Below are positions 38,503 through 39,655 of a stretch of 39,655 bases of DNA, piece by piece. The position numbers and the translations under genes are program-made. Origin of the DNA: Coriobacteriales bacterium (GTDB lineage Bacteria > Actinomycetota > Coriobacteriia > Coriobacteriales > UBA8131); contig JAITHV010000098.1 of assembly GCA_031279835.1 (NCBI GenBank), positions 1 to 39,655 of the forward strand, given 5' to 3'. The notes beneath the pieces are model-generated. The model was not told the DNA's origin and made no database searches. It saw only the letters and a list, made by a program, of their open reading frames with translations. Within the stretch, counting starts at the first letter, position 1. Every line of letters starts with the position of its first letter.

Positions 38503-38742
38503 TTAGTGGTTGCTGCTGTCTTCGGAAGCCTTGCCGCTCAGGGAAGAGACGCTTGGGCAGCAGCCGCAGCCGCTTCCCTGAGCGCTGCATCCGCAGTCGC
38601 AGCCGCCGCACACGCCCTTGCGACGGTTGCGGACGAGCTTTATCACTGTGGCGACAATGCCACCGGCGACGAGCGCTCCCACTACGAGCGACCCGAGATA
38701 CAGTGAGAAGAATCTTATGACGGCCTCGATGATTCCGCCCAT
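38503..38742 (-). CDS. FeoB-associated Cys-rich membrane protein
   Basis: MGGIIEAVIRFFSLYLGSLVVGALVAGGIVATVIKLVRNRRKGVCGGCDCGCSAQGSGCGCCPS; one TM then a Cys-rich tail, immediately downstream of feoB. Confidence 0.88.
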   Translation of the reverse strand: MGGIIEAVIRFFSLYLGSLVVGALVAGGIVATVIKLVRNRRKGVCGGCDCGCSAQGSGCGCCPSVSSLSGKASEDSSNH

Positions 38743-38752
38743 CGTCTAGGCC

Positions 38753-39655
38753 TCACTCGTGCTCTTGGAACGGGTGGCCAGCAGCTTCGCGCTTCTTCTT
38801 GGCACCGTCTGGCCTGAACAGCATGAACAGGAAGCCAGCGACAAGCAGCAGGCCGATGACCGTGGCAACGCCGAAGCTGCCCGTCGAAACAAGCGTGCCG
38901 ATCTGGAACACGCACAGCGCAACGACATACGCAAAGACGCACTGGTACCCAATGGCGATAAAGAACCACCGCAGGCTGTTCATCTCACGCTTGATGGCGC
39001 CCATGGCCGCAAAGCACGGGGCGCACAGCAAGTTGAAGATCAGGAACGAGTAGGCAGACAGCATGGTGAACCCTGCCGCAAGCGTCCCCCAGACCTCGGC
39101 ACCACTCTCAGAGACTTCGGCAAACCCGTACAGGACGCCAAAGGTGCCCACCACGTTCTCCTTGGCGATAAGGCCTGTTATCGTTGCAACGGTGGCGCGC
39201 CAGTCTCCCCAGCCAAGGGGGTTGAATAGCGGTGCGGCGACGTTTCCGATGGCAGCAAGTATGCTCTCGTTCATCTCGACCATGCCAAAGCCGTCCTTGC
39301 CCCAGCCGAAGCTTGAGGTAAACCACACAAACACAGTCGCCAAAAGGATGATGGTCCCTGCCCGCTTGATGAACGACCAGCCGCGCTCCCACATGCTGCG
39401 CAGGATGCTTCCGACTGTTGGCATGTGGTACGAGGGAAGCTCCATGACAAACGGCGCCACGTCGCCAGCGAACAGCTTCGTTTTTTTGAGGATAATGCCC
39501 GAGCAGATAATCGCCGCGATGCCTATGAAGTAGGCACTGGTGGCCACCCAGGCAGCCCCGCCAAAGATGGCGCCGGCGATGAGGGCGATAATGGGCAGCT
39601 TCGCCGAGCAGGGGATAAACGTCGTGGTCATGATGGTCATCTTGCGGTCACGGTC
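38753..39655 (-). CDS. feoB: ferrous iron transport protein B, C-terminal part (runs off window end)
   Basis: FIPCSAKLPIIALIAGAIFGG...APFVMELPSYHMPTVGSILRSMWERGWSFIKRAGTIILLATVFVWFTSSFGW...WRATVATITGLIAKENVVGTFGVLYG. Confidence 0.93.
   Translation of the reverse strand, partial: DRDRKMTIMTTTFIPCSAKLPIIALIAGAIFGGAAWVATSAYFIGIAAIICSGIILKKTKLFAGDVAPFVMELPSYHMPTVGSILRSMWERGWSFIKRAGTIILLATVFVWFTSSFGWGKDGFGMVEMNESILAAIGNVAAPLFNPLGWGDWRATVATITGLIAKENVVGTFGVLYGFAEVSESGAEVWGTLAAGFTMLSAYSFLIFNLLCAPCFAAMGAIKREMNSLRWFFIAIGYQCVFAYVVALCVFQIGTLVSTGSFGVATVIGLLLVAGFLFMLFRPDGAKKKREAAGHPFQEHE

Overview
High-GC bacterial chromosome segment. Gene order and protein families suggest an anaerobic actinobacterium of the Coriobacteriia type (inference only). 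Contents left to right: (i) a minus-strand one-carbon module of three genes: a DxHxxG corrinoid protein, an MtmB-like (monomethylamine methyltransferase family) protein with an ordinary serine codon where the archaeal enzyme has pyrrolysine, and a DHPS-fold methyl-THF:corrinoid methyltransferase. It is followed by the 5' part of an NCS2 xanthine/urate-type permease and flanked by a divergent hybrid sensor kinase. (ii) A tRNA-His with a 60-bp direct repeat of its 3' end enclosing stacked hairpins. (iii) A double-PepSY lipoprotein with a two-component system. (iv) cca, an isochorismatase-like hydrolase, and a FecCD-type ABC transporter operon with an embedded FmdE-family protein. (v) mltG, yqeG, aroE-aroC-aroK-aroB-aroQ, an M24 peptidase, and a GntR/ABC module with a palindromic operator. 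(vi) efp, a carboxyltransferase-biotin carrier fusion, biotin carboxylase, an Asp23 protein, nusB, xseB, dxs, tlyA, nadK, recN, steA. (vii) A FeoB-associated Cys-rich protein and the C-terminal part of feoB. The strongest leads are the non-pyrrolysine MtmB-type methyltransferase module and the PycB-AccB fusion with a strong internal Shine-Dalgarno/GTG start. No CRISPR array, phage or transposase was seen. All assignments come from reading the sequence and recalled family motifs; no database search was run.
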